Shown: positions 51,601 to 59,624, counted from the stretch's first letter. The stretch is DNA of 64,000 nucleotides from Deltaproteobacteria bacterium (GCA_025363655.1 JANYDK010000147.1:1-64000); one strand, 5' to 3'. Notes: generated by a model not told the origin, from the letters alone. Translations and numbers: made by a program.

Positions 51601-52849
51601 GATCATCCTCGAGGTGCGCGACGACGGCGGCGGCCTCGATCTGGTGAAGCTCCGCGATCAAGGCGTGGCGCTCGGGCTCATCCCCGAAGGCACCGACCTC
51701 GACGACCCGCGGGTGCCCGAGCTCGTCTTCGCAGCTGGGCTCTCGACGCTGACCACCGCGCGCGCAGTCGCCGGACGCGGCGTCGGATGCGACGTGGTCC
51801 GACGCGCAGTCGAGCGTCTCAACGGCAGCGCGCACGTGGAGACCACGCCTGGACGCGGCACTCGCTTCGTCCTCACGTTGCCGCTCACCCTCGCCATCAC
51901 CAAGGCCCTCCTCGTCGAGGACGCGGGCCAACAGTTCGCGATTCCCCTCTACTTCGCCGAGCGCATCCTCGACGCGCACGGGCTGGAAATCGTCGAGTCC
52001 GCGGGGGTTCGTCGAGTCCGACTCGACGGGGTCTGGTCGCCGATGCAACGCCTCGGCGCGCTCCTCGGTCGCCACGATGCCGCTGCCACCGGTCCGGTCG
52101 TCGTCCTCCGCATCGGCACCGAGCGCACGCTCCTCCAAGTGGACGCCGTCCGCGGCCAGGAGGAGATCGTCGTCAAGACCCTCGGCTCGGTGCTCCACGG
52201 TCATCCTCTCTTCGCCGGCGTCACCGCGCGCGGCACGGGGCAGATGGTGCTCATTCTCGACGTGCCGGGCCTCATGGAGTCACGAACCTCGCGCTTGCAA
52301 CCGATGCGCAAAGCGAGCCCTGCGGCGCCGATGCACGGGAAGATGGAAAAGAACGAGAAGTTCGACAAGAACGAGAAGAACGACAAGAACGACGACGCCC
52401 CGGCGAGCGAGCCGCGGCGGCGCAAGGAGAAGGTCGAGGAGCGATCGCTCGCCAGCGAGCAGCGCAAGCTCCGCGTCATGTTCGTCGACGACTCACTCTC
52501 GGTGCGCAAGGTCGCCGAGCGCGCGCTCGGGGCGATGGGCGTCGAGGTCACCACCGCGGTCGACGGGCTCGATGCGCTCGCGAAGATGCGCGAGGCCAGC
52601 TTCGACCTCCTCTTCACCGACCTGGAGATGCCGCGCATGCACGGATTCGAGCTCATTCGTGAGCTCCGCTTCATCAAAGCGCACCAAGATCTCCCGATCG
52701 TCGTCGTCACCAGTCGCTCGGGTCAGAAGCATCAGGAACAGGCGCGCATCCTCGGCGCCAACGAGTACCTGACCAAGCCCTTCACCCAGCAGACGCTCGC
52801 CGCCGCTCTCGAGAAGTGGGGCCGTGTCCGTGAGGAGAGTGCCAAGTGA
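48665..52849 (+). CDS. hybrid CheA kinase with five HPt-like domains and a receiver (ChpA-like)
   Basis: A 1394-residue hub kinase. HPt-type sites are His55 (HAIYGTSS, divergent), His258 (HTLKGAA), His376 (HRLKGSA), His486 (HRLRGSA) and His598 (HTLKGVV). A Ser/Glu/Arg linker precedes the dimerisation helix pair (around LMNLAGEAVVSRSRIL), an intact HATPase with N-box HLVRNAVAHGLED and DDGGG, a CheW-like P5 domain, a Lys/Asn-rich linker and a receiver (MFVDD, LLFTDLEMP, TKPF). The layout matches ChpA/PilL of type IV pilus systems more than flagellar CheA. ATG 48665 has GGAGG six nt upstream. GTGA overlap joins the next gene. Confidence 0.95.
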   Translation: MASFSIDDVRETMTADVTAFLTRIEEASIRLSDATTPHPSGQPAPSFRAIEDAGHAIYGTSSLVGADSLAVSAKLIEELAVCGQEALELAAHHAERARRIASLALSGAAEMRGMLDLELDRRGDDAQWLAIDWQGRAQAVLTEPTLVTPPRNATTPAVPKPVTSMPPGDLEILGAVGEEDNDLRHATDVAEEAAPDFVFTDDAVPVATSPMMAFDDELQAVFQQEARECIVSLQGHLEALFGDPTDLVPARHLERLYHTLKGAAATVGLESVSAFAHQLQSRMQDVVERGARVTPELLELVVADTTLLLESAGLKGASFSPKRDEKAQSRGPADLRAGFREEVRIAYEESSAWIAQMSDDDGSFTDVRANLETLFHRLKGSALVVDARELSAEAARLQAECATGKPSRAELARGLARIAALAGVPGVPAVPAEHAPVIEADDDARATFALEARRICDEAEEIARSLEQSAQSGGLDTLETLGRLFHRLRGSALLIGETAIGEIATRLQAGCDGESMASMGPIHEGLQSIRDTLGGGSGPVAGSETLERHTLDAPDPELWQAFTQECAELLEAIDKTVLSLEESRAPEAELKKLLSPLHTLKGVVNTMGLTPTGKLLHRVEDFIDSLAAAKMLPPVRSIASFLLDVQAEVRRNLRQAKKGFVEVALAKLEARAARVLRSTSAKTSASRESRESESRQSQGESESRGDESASKATPERAFVRVATARLDGLMNLAGEAVVSRSRILSRVEALRALQLELGRGSRRLVETVEKFVEEHEFARMDAGAGTRAGSLALAAGAEWMSEPVASGSTRSTAKHGANGDAQDDSAWSAFGELELDRYQDIHILSRSLAELTNDFGEMYGQLAQGLGALTDDSDAFGGIVSGIQSEVTRARMVPLEVLYSRLRLPIRDAAHREEKEVRVVTEGEEVNLDKTIADGLFQPMLHLVRNAVAHGLEDAAGRARAGKQGTGVITLSARQELGQIILEVRDDGGGLDLVKLRDQGVALGLIPEGTDLDDPRVPELVFAAGLSTLTTARAVAGRGVGCDVVRRAVERLNGSAHVETTPGRGTRFVLTLPLTLAITKALLVEDAGQQFAIPLYFAERILDAHGLEIVESAGVRRVRLDGVWSPMQRLGALLGRHDAAATGPVVVLRIGTERTLLQVDAVRGQEEIVVKTLGSVLHGHPLFAGVTARGTGQMVLILDVPGLMESRTSRLQPMRKASPAAPMHGKMEKNEKFDKNEKNDKNDDAPASEPRRRKEKVEERSLASEQRKLRVMFVDDSLSVRKVAERALGAMGVEVTTAVDGLDALAKMREASFDLLFTDLEMPRMHGFELIRELRFIKAHQDLPIVVVTSRSGQKHQEQARILGANEYLTKPFTQQTLAAALEKWGRVREESAK

Positions 52850-53349
52850 GCGCCGCCGCTGCCTCCGTCACCGATCCCACGAGTGAGCTCGCCGTCGCCT
52901 GTCGTCTGCACCAACTGGTAGTCGCCATTCCGGCGCGATGGGTCAGTCGCCTCGTGCTCCCTCACGAGGTCCGGAATCTTCGCGAGCCCGTTGACGAGCC
53001 CGCCGGATTGCCTGCCGTCGTCGAGTGCGCCGGCGTCGCGCACGCAGCGTGGGATCTCGGCCTCCTCCTCGGAGAGCCCGAGGTCTCGGGAGCCTGGTTT
53101 CTCATGCGGATTCCTCATCGCGGAAAGATCCTCGCCCTCGCGCTCCGCACCGGTGAGTGCCTCGCGGTCGCCGCCACCCCGAAGGCCTTCGAGCTTCCGC
53201 CGCGGGCTTTCGAGCGAAGGCCTTTGGCGATTGGGCGCGCCTTCACCGGCCAGCTCGCGCGGGGCGGTGGCCTCATCCTCGACGTCTCCCATCTGTGGAC
53301 GGAAGCCGAGCTCGACGCCTCGGTGCGCGCGCTGAAGGTGGCGCCGTGA
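52846..53349 (+). CDS. CheW-like protein (third copy)
   Basis: A 167-residue divergent CheW-fold protein: LAVACRLHQLVVAIPARWVSRLV at the start and LARGGGLILDVSHLWTEAEL at the end match the first and last strands of CheW domains. Start is GTG 52846 within the end of the CheA gene, with GGAG about nine nt upstream; its stop overlaps the next start (GTGA). Probably an alternative adaptor. Confidence 0.75.
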   Translation: MSAAAASVTDPTSELAVACRLHQLVVAIPARWVSRLVLPHEVRNLREPVDEPAGLPAVVECAGVAHAAWDLGLLLGEPEVSGAWFLMRIPHRGKILALALRTGECLAVAATPKAFELPPRAFERRPLAIGRAFTGQLARGGGLILDVSHLWTEAELDASVRALKVAP

Positions 53350-54929
53350 ACGCGCCCGTCCCGCCGCAAGCGACGAGGCCGCGCGGCGACGGCACCCCGG
53401 TGGCGCTGATCGTCGACGGCGACGCGACGTCACGACGCTTCGTCGAGCTCGCCCTCGAGCGCAGCGGCACCTTCGTGGTCGAGTCGGCGAAGGACGCAGC
53501 GAGCGCGCTCGAGATCCTCCGCTCCGCCCGGGTCGACCTCATCATCTCGGACACCGATCTCGTCGACACCGGCGGGCTCGCCTTCTTCCGTCGTCTCTCC
53601 CACGAGAGCCGCCTCCGCAGCGTTCCCTTCGTATTTCTCAGCGCCGATCGCGCCGTCGAGACCAAGGTCGCCGCCCTCCGCGCCGGGGTCGACGAGTACC
53701 TGACCAAGCCGTGCGACGTCGCCGAGCTCATCGCACGCATGGAGTCGCTCGTCAGCAAACAGCAACGCGTGCGCGAGGCCTTGCGTCAGCGCTCGTACGC
53801 GCTCGCCGGTGATTTCGCGGCGATGGCCTTTCCCGAGTTCGTCGGCATCGTCGAGATGGGTCGTCGAAGCGGCGTCCTCTCGGTCGTCACCACCACCGGC
53901 GTCGGCAACGTCCACTTCGACGCCGGCGCGATCGTCCACGTCGCCTTCGGCAACCTCTGCGGCGAGACCGCGTTCCAAGAAATCTTCGCCGCCCCCGCCG
54001 GTCACTTCGAGTTCACCCCCGGCCCCTGCAGCGTTCGTCCGGAAGATCACACCATCCACGCTTCGGTCACCGCGCTGATCATGGAAGCCGCGCGGGTGAT
54101 GGACGACTCGGCGCGCATCAGCGTGAACCCGCCACCGCGCGCGGTCGTCAGCCCGAGGCGGCTCGCGACCAGGCCTCCCTTCGCGGAGAATGAGCGTGTT
54201 CCGGCGCTCGACGCCGAACCGCTCTTGGCGGCGCAATACGAGCTCGCGCTCCGTGATCCCTTCGCGCTCGCCGAGATGCGCGTCTGGAGTCACGCCGACC
54301 TCGGACGATGGACGAGGCGCGAGGTCGGCCGCGATCGACTCCACGTGGTGCTCGTCGCCGGATTGAGCGAAGGCGTCTCCGCCATGCTCGCGCTCGCCGG
54401 CGCGCCGTCAGAGCGTTGGGTGGTCGACAGCCTCAGCCCCGATCAGAAAATCTTCGGTCTCACGTTCTATCTCCGGCACGAGCGCACCGTCGACGTCGTC
54501 CTCGTCGACGCTGCCGATCCGGCGGCGACCCTCCGCGCGCTGCAACGAACGCCTGCGATCGTCCTCGTCGCGCCGCCCGATGGCGACCTCCTCTCGCTCG
54601 GCACGGCTGCGCGCGTCGGGCTCGAAGATCTCCTCGAGAGCCTTTCGTCGCCGGCGGTCGTCGCGGTCGGCAACGCCTCGCTCGCGCAAGGAATGAACGC
54701 GATGCGCAGGGTCGTCGATCGCCCAGGCGAGACGATGGTCCGCTGCACCGTCGGTGCGCTCGGCGAAGGCGCGGACGATCTCCGCGGCCTCCTGGTGAAG
54801 GGCATTCGTCTCTGGGCCTCGAACGCGCCGCCGAGCACCGTCCCACCTCCCACGCGCGACAAGGCAATTCGCCCGAGCGCGTCGATTCCTCTCGCCCCGA
54901 GGCGTCCGCGCAACGAAGGACGGTTTTGA
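53346..54929 (+). CDS. REC-DUF4388 regulator with C-terminal GTPase-fold-like region
   Basis: A 527-residue regulator: receiver (about 18-135; Asp in LIISDTDLVDTGG, Lys in YLTKPCD), DUF4388/PATAN-type domain (about 155-250, around GIVEMGRRSGVLSVV), then a region (about 340-480) whose strand pattern (LHVVLVAGL, VDVVLVDAAD, AIVLVAPPDG) resembles the small-GTPase-like domain often fused to DUF4388 but has no P-loop GxxxxGKS. Start GTG 53346. It parallels 44021-45799, so the operon has two PATAN outputs. Confidence 0.8.
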   Translation: MNAPVPPQATRPRGDGTPVALIVDGDATSRRFVELALERSGTFVVESAKDAASALEILRSARVDLIISDTDLVDTGGLAFFRRLSHESRLRSVPFVFLSADRAVETKVAALRAGVDEYLTKPCDVAELIARMESLVSKQQRVREALRQRSYALAGDFAAMAFPEFVGIVEMGRRSGVLSVVTTTGVGNVHFDAGAIVHVAFGNLCGETAFQEIFAAPAGHFEFTPGPCSVRPEDHTIHASVTALIMEAARVMDDSARISVNPPPRAVVSPRRLATRPPFAENERVPALDAEPLLAAQYELALRDPFALAEMRVWSHADLGRWTRREVGRDRLHVVLVAGLSEGVSAMLALAGAPSERWVVDSLSPDQKIFGLTFYLRHERTVDVVLVDAADPAATLRALQRTPAIVLVAPPDGDLLSLGTAARVGLEDLLESLSSPAVVAVGNASLAQGMNAMRRVVDRPGETMVRCTVGALGEGADDLRGLLVKGIRLWASNAPPSTVPPPTRDKAIRPSASIPLAPRRPRNEGRF

Positions 54930-55831
54930 TGGTCCGGATCGATCCGCGTCTACCGTTCACGATGTTCGCGCCGATGCGACGCACCGGCCCGACGCCGCCG
55001 CCGCCCCGTCGCCCGAACATCAGCGGGCTCCTCGCCCCGGGGACGATCCTCGACAAGTATAGGATCGAGGAGTTGGTCGGCACCGGAGGCTTCGGTGCCG
55101 TCTACCGGGCGACGCATCTGCTCTTGCAGACGACGGTGGCGATCAAGCACCTGCGCGCCGACGTGCTCGCCCGCGATCCACGCGTCGTCGCCCAACTCCT
55201 CGACGAAGCGCGATGGGCGGCGCGCGTGCAACACCCGAACGTGGTGCGCGTCTTCGACGTCACGCAGTCACCGAGCCTGACGTACGTGGTGATGGAGTAC
55301 CTCGAAGGCAAGAGTCTCGCGGCGCTGATCGACGAGCACGGCTCTCTCGAGTGGACCCAAGTGGTACGCGTCGGCATCGACGTCGCCGAAGGTCTCGCGG
55401 CTGGCCTCGCCTCGGGCGTCGTCCATCGCGACATCAAGCCCGCCAACATCGTCCTCGGACGCGACGGCTCCGCGCGCATCGTCGACCTCGGGCTCGCGCG
55501 CGCCGGCGACGGACCGCGCACGCCCAAGACGAGCCCGAAGGCCGGCGCAGCGAACGAGGCGAGCACCCCGAGGGGTGGCATGATCGGCACGCGAGGTTAC
55601 GCGGCGCCCGAGCAATTGGCCGACGCCGCGGGGGCCGATCATCGCGCCGACATCTATTCGCTGGGCGTCACGCTCGACGAGGCCCTCCGCGGTCGCAAGC
55701 GGACGAACGGCCCTCTCGCCGACACGCCGCTGGGGTCAATCCTCGGGCGCATGCTCTCTCGCGATCCCGACAATCGCCCCTCGTACGAAGTCCTCCTCGC
55801 GGACCTGCGCGCCGCCCTCGAGTCGCGATGA
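54929..55831 (+). CDS. soluble Ser/Thr protein kinase
   Basis: A 300-residue kinase with nothing but a catalytic domain after a 35-residue Pro-rich N-terminus: glycine loop GTGGFG (51-56), Lys73, HRD (166-168) in HRDIKPANIVLG, DLG instead of DFG, APEQ. No membrane helix. ATG 54929 overlaps the upstream stop (TGATG) and has GAAGGA eight nt upstream. Its place inside a chemosensory operon suggests Ser/Thr phosphorylation of a chemosensory component. Confidence 0.92.
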   Translation: MVRIDPRLPFTMFAPMRRTGPTPPPPRRPNISGLLAPGTILDKYRIEELVGTGGFGAVYRATHLLLQTTVAIKHLRADVLARDPRVVAQLLDEARWAARVQHPNVVRVFDVTQSPSLTYVVMEYLEGKSLAALIDEHGSLEWTQVVRVGIDVAEGLAAGLASGVVHRDIKPANIVLGRDGSARIVDLGLARAGDGPRTPKTSPKAGAANEASTPRGGMIGTRGYAAPEQLADAAGADHRADIYSLGVTLDEALRGRKRTNGPLADTPLGSILGRMLSRDPDNRPSYEVLLADLRAALESR

Positions 55832-56517
55832 GCAGCGCCGAGCCGCCGCCATCGGGAATGCGTCGCGACGAGGTGGTCGTCACCAGCATCGCCCGCATCG
55901 CGCACGAAATCCGCAACGCGCTCTTCGGCGTGGCGGCGACCCTCGATGCCTTCGACGAACGCTTCCAAGGCACGGCGAGCCGCGATCCGTACGTGCGCGT
56001 GATCCGCGAAGAGCTCGACCGCGTCTCCTCGCTGATGCGCAGCTTCCTCGCGCTCGGCGATTCGCGGCGCACGATGCCGACGTCGATGTCCGAAGTCCTC
56101 GAAGCCACGCAGAGCAGCTGCCGCGCCGAGGCCGAGGCTGCCGACGTCGCCCTCACGTTCGACATCGAGCCCGGTCTTCCTCCGCTCGGTTTCGATCGCA
56201 AGCTGCTCACGAGAGCGTTCGGCGAGGCGACGCTCGACGCGATCCAAGTCTCCCCCCGCGGCGCCCGGGTACAGGTACGCGTGCATCGCAGCGAAGAGGC
56301 GGAAGGTTCGTTCGCCATCTGCGACGTCACCGACGAAGGTCCTCGCCTCGCCGACGCCGACGACGACGCGATGGCACAACCGTTCTTCACGCGCAGACGC
56401 GGCGGCGGCGCCACGCTCGCAGCCACGAGGCGAATCATCGCCGGCTGCGGAGGCACGGTCGAAGTCGGAAATCGCGTCGGCGGCGGCTGCCTCGTGCGAT
56501 TGCGAATTCCCCTTTAG
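55828..56517 (+). CDS. small histidine-kinase-like protein, degenerate ATPase
   Basis: A 229-residue protein with a HisKA helix (His26 in IARIAHEIRNALFGV) and a HATPase-like fold in which the N-box (FGEATLDAI) lacks Asn, the G1 box reads DEGPRL and the final box is GGGATLAATRRII. It resembles the kinase core at 40101-42473 (both have a FGIG/FGVA-ATLDA segment). It may act as a phosphotransfer or phosphatase protein. ATGA overlap with the kinase gene. Confidence 0.78.
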   Translation: MSSAEPPPSGMRRDEVVVTSIARIAHEIRNALFGVAATLDAFDERFQGTASRDPYVRVIREELDRVSSLMRSFLALGDSRRTMPTSMSEVLEATQSSCRAEAEAADVALTFDIEPGLPPLGFDRKLLTRAFGEATLDAIQVSPRGARVQVRVHRSEEAEGSFAICDVTDEGPRLADADDDAMAQPFFTRRRGGGATLAATRRIIAGCGGTVEVGNRVGGGCLVRLRIPL

Positions 56518-56520
56518 AGT

Positions 56521-56526
56521 TATCAT
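56521..56526 (+). promoter_or_regulatory. -10 box TATCAT, 6 nt before ATG 56533
   Basis: TATCAT, six nucleotides, ATG. The predicted +1 falls on the start codon. No Shine-Dalgarno precedes 56533. The last gene of the operon could thus also be expressed separately. Confidence 0.5.
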
Positions 56527-56532
56527 CCGAAG

Positions 56533-56916
56533 ATGAGTGTCGCGGGTAAAGGGGGCCTCGTCCTCGTCGTCGACGACGAGGATGCGATCCGCACGTGCGC
56601 CGAACGCATCCTCGAGGACGGCGGTTTCCGCGTGGCGTTGGCGGTCGACGGCGACGAAGCGTGGGAGCAATTCCATCGACATCACGTCGACATCACCGCC
56701 GTCATCCTCGACCTCCAGACCCCGGGCCGACCCACCGAAGATCTCGTGCGCGCGATCCTCGATCTGAAACCAAACGTGCGCATCGTCCTCTCGTCGGGCT
56801 TCTTCGACTACGATCTCAAAGACCGCCTCGACCGCGCCGGCGTCGCCGCGTTCCTCGAAAAACCCTGGTCACGCGACGACTTGCTCGAAGCGCTGCAGTC
56901 CCCGCTCATCGGCTGA
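56533..56916 (+). CDS. single-domain response regulator
   Basis: A 127-residue receiver: acidic pocket VVDDED, acceptor Asp in VILDLQTPG, Ser in LSSGFF and Lys in LEKPWS. It lies 15 bp after the histidine-kinase-like gene and is its likely partner. Complete for phosphorylation. Confidence 0.92.
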   Translation: MSVAGKGGLVLVVDDEDAIRTCAERILEDGGFRVALAVDGDEAWEQFHRHHVDITAVILDLQTPGRPTEDLVRAILDLKPNVRIVLSSGFFDYDLKDRLDRAGVAAFLEKPWSRDDLLEALQSPLIG

Positions 56917-56948
56917 CGCCTGCGCGACTCCAACCGTTGGGACGGCGT
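56916..56948 (+). terminator. possible hairpin after the chemosensory operon
   Basis: Nested arms ACGCC/GGCGT (56916-56920, 56944-56948) and CCAA/TTGG with a 3-nt loop (56930-56940). Placement at the operon end is right, but the hairpin is interrupted and has no T-tract. Confidence 0.25.
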
Positions 56949-57001
56949 AAGGCAGCGCGTCGGCGATGTACGCCCGGAGGTGACGCGGTTAGTTCGCGTC
57001 G

Positions 57002-57895
57002 ATGTCCGCGCGAATCGATCCCCTCATGAGCGCCCGTCCGCACGCCGGCCTCGGCCTCGTCACCACCGTACGCGCGACCGGCCGCGGCCTCATTCTCCTC
57101 GCCGGCCCGTCGTCCTGCGGAAAGGGCGCGATCGCCCTCGCGCTCCGGCGCACGCTGCAGCTCCCGGCGAAGAACCACGTCTCGATGGGCGAGGTGCTGC
57201 GCACGCTGATCGACGACGCCCGCCGCGACGCCACCTTCCGCGCCACGCTCGGTTGGCGCTACGGGGTCCACGCCGATCGCGGCGTCCTCGACGAGGCGGC
57301 GACGGCGCCCGAGGTCATCGTCAGCGCCAAAAAACGCGAGGCCGAGCTCGTCGCCCGCTACGGCGCGCAGCCGAGTCAACTCGACTGGCTCGAGCACTGC
57401 GTCACTCGCGGTCTCCTCGTCCCCGACAAGTGGAGCGAGCGCATCCTCGAAGGCGCCATCTCCGATCGACGTGACGCGCTCGTGCTCCTCGACGGCTACC
57501 CACGCAGCGAAGCCGCCGCGAGCCATGTGCTCGAGCTCTCCGAGCGCCTGCAGGTGCCCATCCTCCACGTCATCCATCTCAGTATCGGCAAGCGCGAGAT
57601 GCAAAGGCGCGCGCTCGGTCGCCAGCGCTCCGACGACACGCCCGAATCACTCGAACGTCGCTACCAGTTCTACATCGACCACGTGCAACCGGCGATGGAG
57701 CTCCTGAAGCAGAAGCTCGGCGGGCACACCGTCGCCCTCATCGACGCTCACCAACCCGCGTATCGCGTCGATGGCTCGATCGATCTCGAGGCCTCGGTGC
57801 GCGCGGTGGCGAGCGCGGTGATGGTGGCGATGGGCGTGTCGCGTCAAATCCTCGAGCACCTCGAGGAGCGCTCGCTGACCGCTCCCGAGCGCTGA
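57002..57895 (+). CDS. adenylate-kinase-like P-loop kinase
   Basis: A 297-residue P-loop phosphotransferase. GPSSCGKG (35-42), LLDGYPRSE (cf. LLDGFPRT of adenylate kinase) and RQRSDDTPESLERRYQFY (cf. the RxDD...R segment of ADKs) place it in the nucleoside-monophosphate-kinase family. It is ~80 residues longer than usual ADK and has an enlarged segment where the NMP-binding/LID parts should be, so the substrate is uncertain. ATG 57002 and ATG 57026 are both possible starts. Confidence 0.8.
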   Translation: MSARIDPLMSARPHAGLGLVTTVRATGRGLILLAGPSSCGKGAIALALRRTLQLPAKNHVSMGEVLRTLIDDARRDATFRATLGWRYGVHADRGVLDEAATAPEVIVSAKKREAELVARYGAQPSQLDWLEHCVTRGLLVPDKWSERILEGAISDRRDALVLLDGYPRSEAAASHVLELSERLQVPILHVIHLSIGKREMQRRALGRQRSDDTPESLERRYQFYIDHVQPAMELLKQKLGGHTVALIDAHQPAYRVDGSIDLEASVRAVASAVMVAMGVSRQILEHLEERSLTAPER

Positions 57896-57980
57896 GGCAC
57901 TGGAAATTACGGCATTTCAAGCGGGACGGCGCGAGGCTGGCCGACTCGCGAGAGCCGGTGATTCGTGAAACGTTCGACGG

Positions 57981-59042
57981 ATGCGCTCACGAACCGGAGG
58001 TCGGCGGATCGGGGCCGTTGCGTGCGTGGCGTGGCTGGCGTGCGTGACGTCTCTCGCGTGCTCGGCCGGCGCGAGCCACGACGGCAACGGTGGCGGTGAC
58101 GCATCGGTCGTCGACACCGGCGGCAGCACGGGCGACGACTCGGCGGCGATCTTCGACGTCTCCTCGAGCGACATCTCCATCGACGGCGGCGGCGACGGCG
58201 GCGCCACCTGCATCCCCGGCAGCATCGACATGAAGGGCTGCGTCTGTCCGACCGAAGGCGCGACGCGCCCGTGTTTCAGCGGCGATCCGTCGAACCGCGG
58301 CATCGGCGCGTGCAAGGACGGCACGCAGACGTGCACGGGCGGTGAGATCAAGACGTGGGGCACGTGCGCCGGCGACAAGCTCCCTGCGAAAGAGGTCTGC
58401 ACCGACGCGCTCGACCACGACTGCAACCATCTCCTCGGTTGCAAAGATCCCTCGTGCGCCACCGACCCTGCATGCAAGACGAGCTGCACGACCGGCGACA
58501 CGCGCGACTGTTACACCGGCCCCGCCGGCACGCTCGGCGTCGGCACCTGCAAGGCCGGAAAGCAGAAGTGCACTGCTGGCGCCTGGGAGACGACGTGCGG
58601 CGGCGAGGTGCTCCCGACCGCTGAAATCTGCAGCGATCCACTCGATCACAACTGCAACCACGCGCCCGGCTGCCTCGATCTCTTCTTCTGCATCGCCGAC
58701 CCGGCGTGCGGCGAAAAATGCAAAGCGCCGCTCGATCCCGGGTGCGTCTGCGCGGAAGGAAGTGGCGACACGGCGACCTGTCCGAAGGGCACGCACGGCG
58801 TCAGCGGAGGCTCGCTCGGCTCACCGACGCTCGAATGCTGTCCATGCAAGGCGAGCGACTGCGGCGACGCCAACTGCTGCGGCGAGACCCTCTGCAAAGG
58901 GAGCAGCAAGTGTGGCGGCGTGACCTGCGCGCCGCTTCCCTCGTCGTGCGGCGGCAAAGTGAGCGCCGACTGCGACGACTTCCCGGAAGACTGCGACGAA
59001 CCTTGCTGCGAGTGCTACGGCGACTGCTCGTCGACGCCTTGA
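57981..59042 (+). CDS. Cys-rich lipoprotein (MopE-like repeats)
   Basis: A 353-residue lipoprotein: signal peptide ending TSLAC, then an Asp/Gly/Ser linker and at least two repeats of the form EVCTDALDHDCNH...GC/EICSDPLDHNCNHAPGC, with about forty Cys in all. The repeats resemble the Asp/Cys motifs of myxobacterial surface proteins such as MopE-like metal-binding lipoproteins. It probably binds calcium or other metals or forms a disulfide-rich surface layer. ATG 57981 fits the signal peptide. Confidence 0.82.
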   Translation: MRSRTGGRRIGAVACVAWLACVTSLACSAGASHDGNGGGDASVVDTGGSTGDDSAAIFDVSSSDISIDGGGDGGATCIPGSIDMKGCVCPTEGATRPCFSGDPSNRGIGACKDGTQTCTGGEIKTWGTCAGDKLPAKEVCTDALDHDCNHLLGCKDPSCATDPACKTSCTTGDTRDCYTGPAGTLGVGTCKAGKQKCTAGAWETTCGGEVLPTAEICSDPLDHNCNHAPGCLDLFFCIADPACGEKCKAPLDPGCVCAEGSGDTATCPKGTHGVSGGSLGSPTLECCPCKASDCGDANCCGETLCKGSSKCGGVTCAPLPSSCGGKVSADCDDFPEDCDEPCCECYGDCSSTP

Positions 59043-59045
59043 GTC

Positions 59046-59061
59046 AGGCGCCCACGCGCCT
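59046..59061. terminator. hairpin between convergent lipoprotein genes
   Basis: AGGCGC, 4-nt loop, GCGCCT, between the stops at 59042 and 59061. A six-bp GC stem in the 18-bp convergent gap; no T-tract. Confidence 0.3.
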
Positions 59062-59465
59062 CACGCGCAGTGCGCGGTGATCTCGTGCTGGTGCGCGCCG
59101 GACGTGGTGGTGGTGACCTTCACCGGCGTGCCCCCGGCGATGCTCTTGCGTTGCGGCTCGGTGAAGGTGATCGAGTGCGTGTGCGTCGCGGTGCCGTGGA
59201 TGTCGTAGGTCTTGTCGCCCGTGGCGGTGAGATCGGCGACCGGCATGTCGAGGACGTGGCCGTGGTTGAAGTCGAAATCGCCTGCGATCGAGCCGCAGCT
59301 CCCGCCAGTGTCGGCCTTCGTGCCCGTGTCGGTCGGCGCAGTGCCCGTGTCGCCCGTGCTCGGACCGCTGTCGCTCGAGCTGCTGCAACCGGCGAGCGCA
59401 GTGAGCGCCGAAGCGCCGCCGAGGGTGACGATCACGCGAAGAAAGTCCTTGCGGGTAGTGCTCAT
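59061..59465 (-). CDS. small His-rich lipoprotein, possible Tat substrate
   Basis: A 134-residue lipoprotein. The signal TTRKDFLRVI resembles a Tat motif with RK in place of RR; the lipobox is LTALAGC. A Thr/Asp/Gly linker leads to a short beta-type domain with NHGHVLDMP, HTHSITF and HQHEITAHC, a His pattern that could bind a metal. ATG 59465 chosen; TATGAT lies 12 nt upstream on the minus strand. Confidence 0.75.
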   Translation of the reverse strand: MSTTRKDFLRVIVTLGGASALTALAGCSSSSDSGPSTGDTGTAPTDTGTKADTGGSCGSIAGDFDFNHGHVLDMPVADLTATGDKTYDIHGTATHTHSITFTEPQRKSIAGGTPVKVTTTTSGAHQHEITAHCA

Positions 59466-59477
59466 GGGCAAAAACCT

Positions 59478-59483
59478 ATCATA
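59478..59483 (-). promoter_or_regulatory. -10 box TATGAT before 59465
   Basis: TATGAT (5/6 consensus), 12 nt before ATG 59465, inside the near-palindrome CCTATGATAGG. The predicted leader is about 6 nt. Confidence 0.4.
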
Positions 59484-59624
59484 GGGTCCGCGTCGCCGCG
59501 TTGCGTCCTCTAGACCGCAACGAGCTGCGGTCTGCAGGCTTCAAAAGAGCAAGCCAAAGCTCACGCGATCGGCCATATTTCCCGGGTGTTCTTCACGCGA
59601 CCGATTCTTGCTGAGCGCCTCGCG

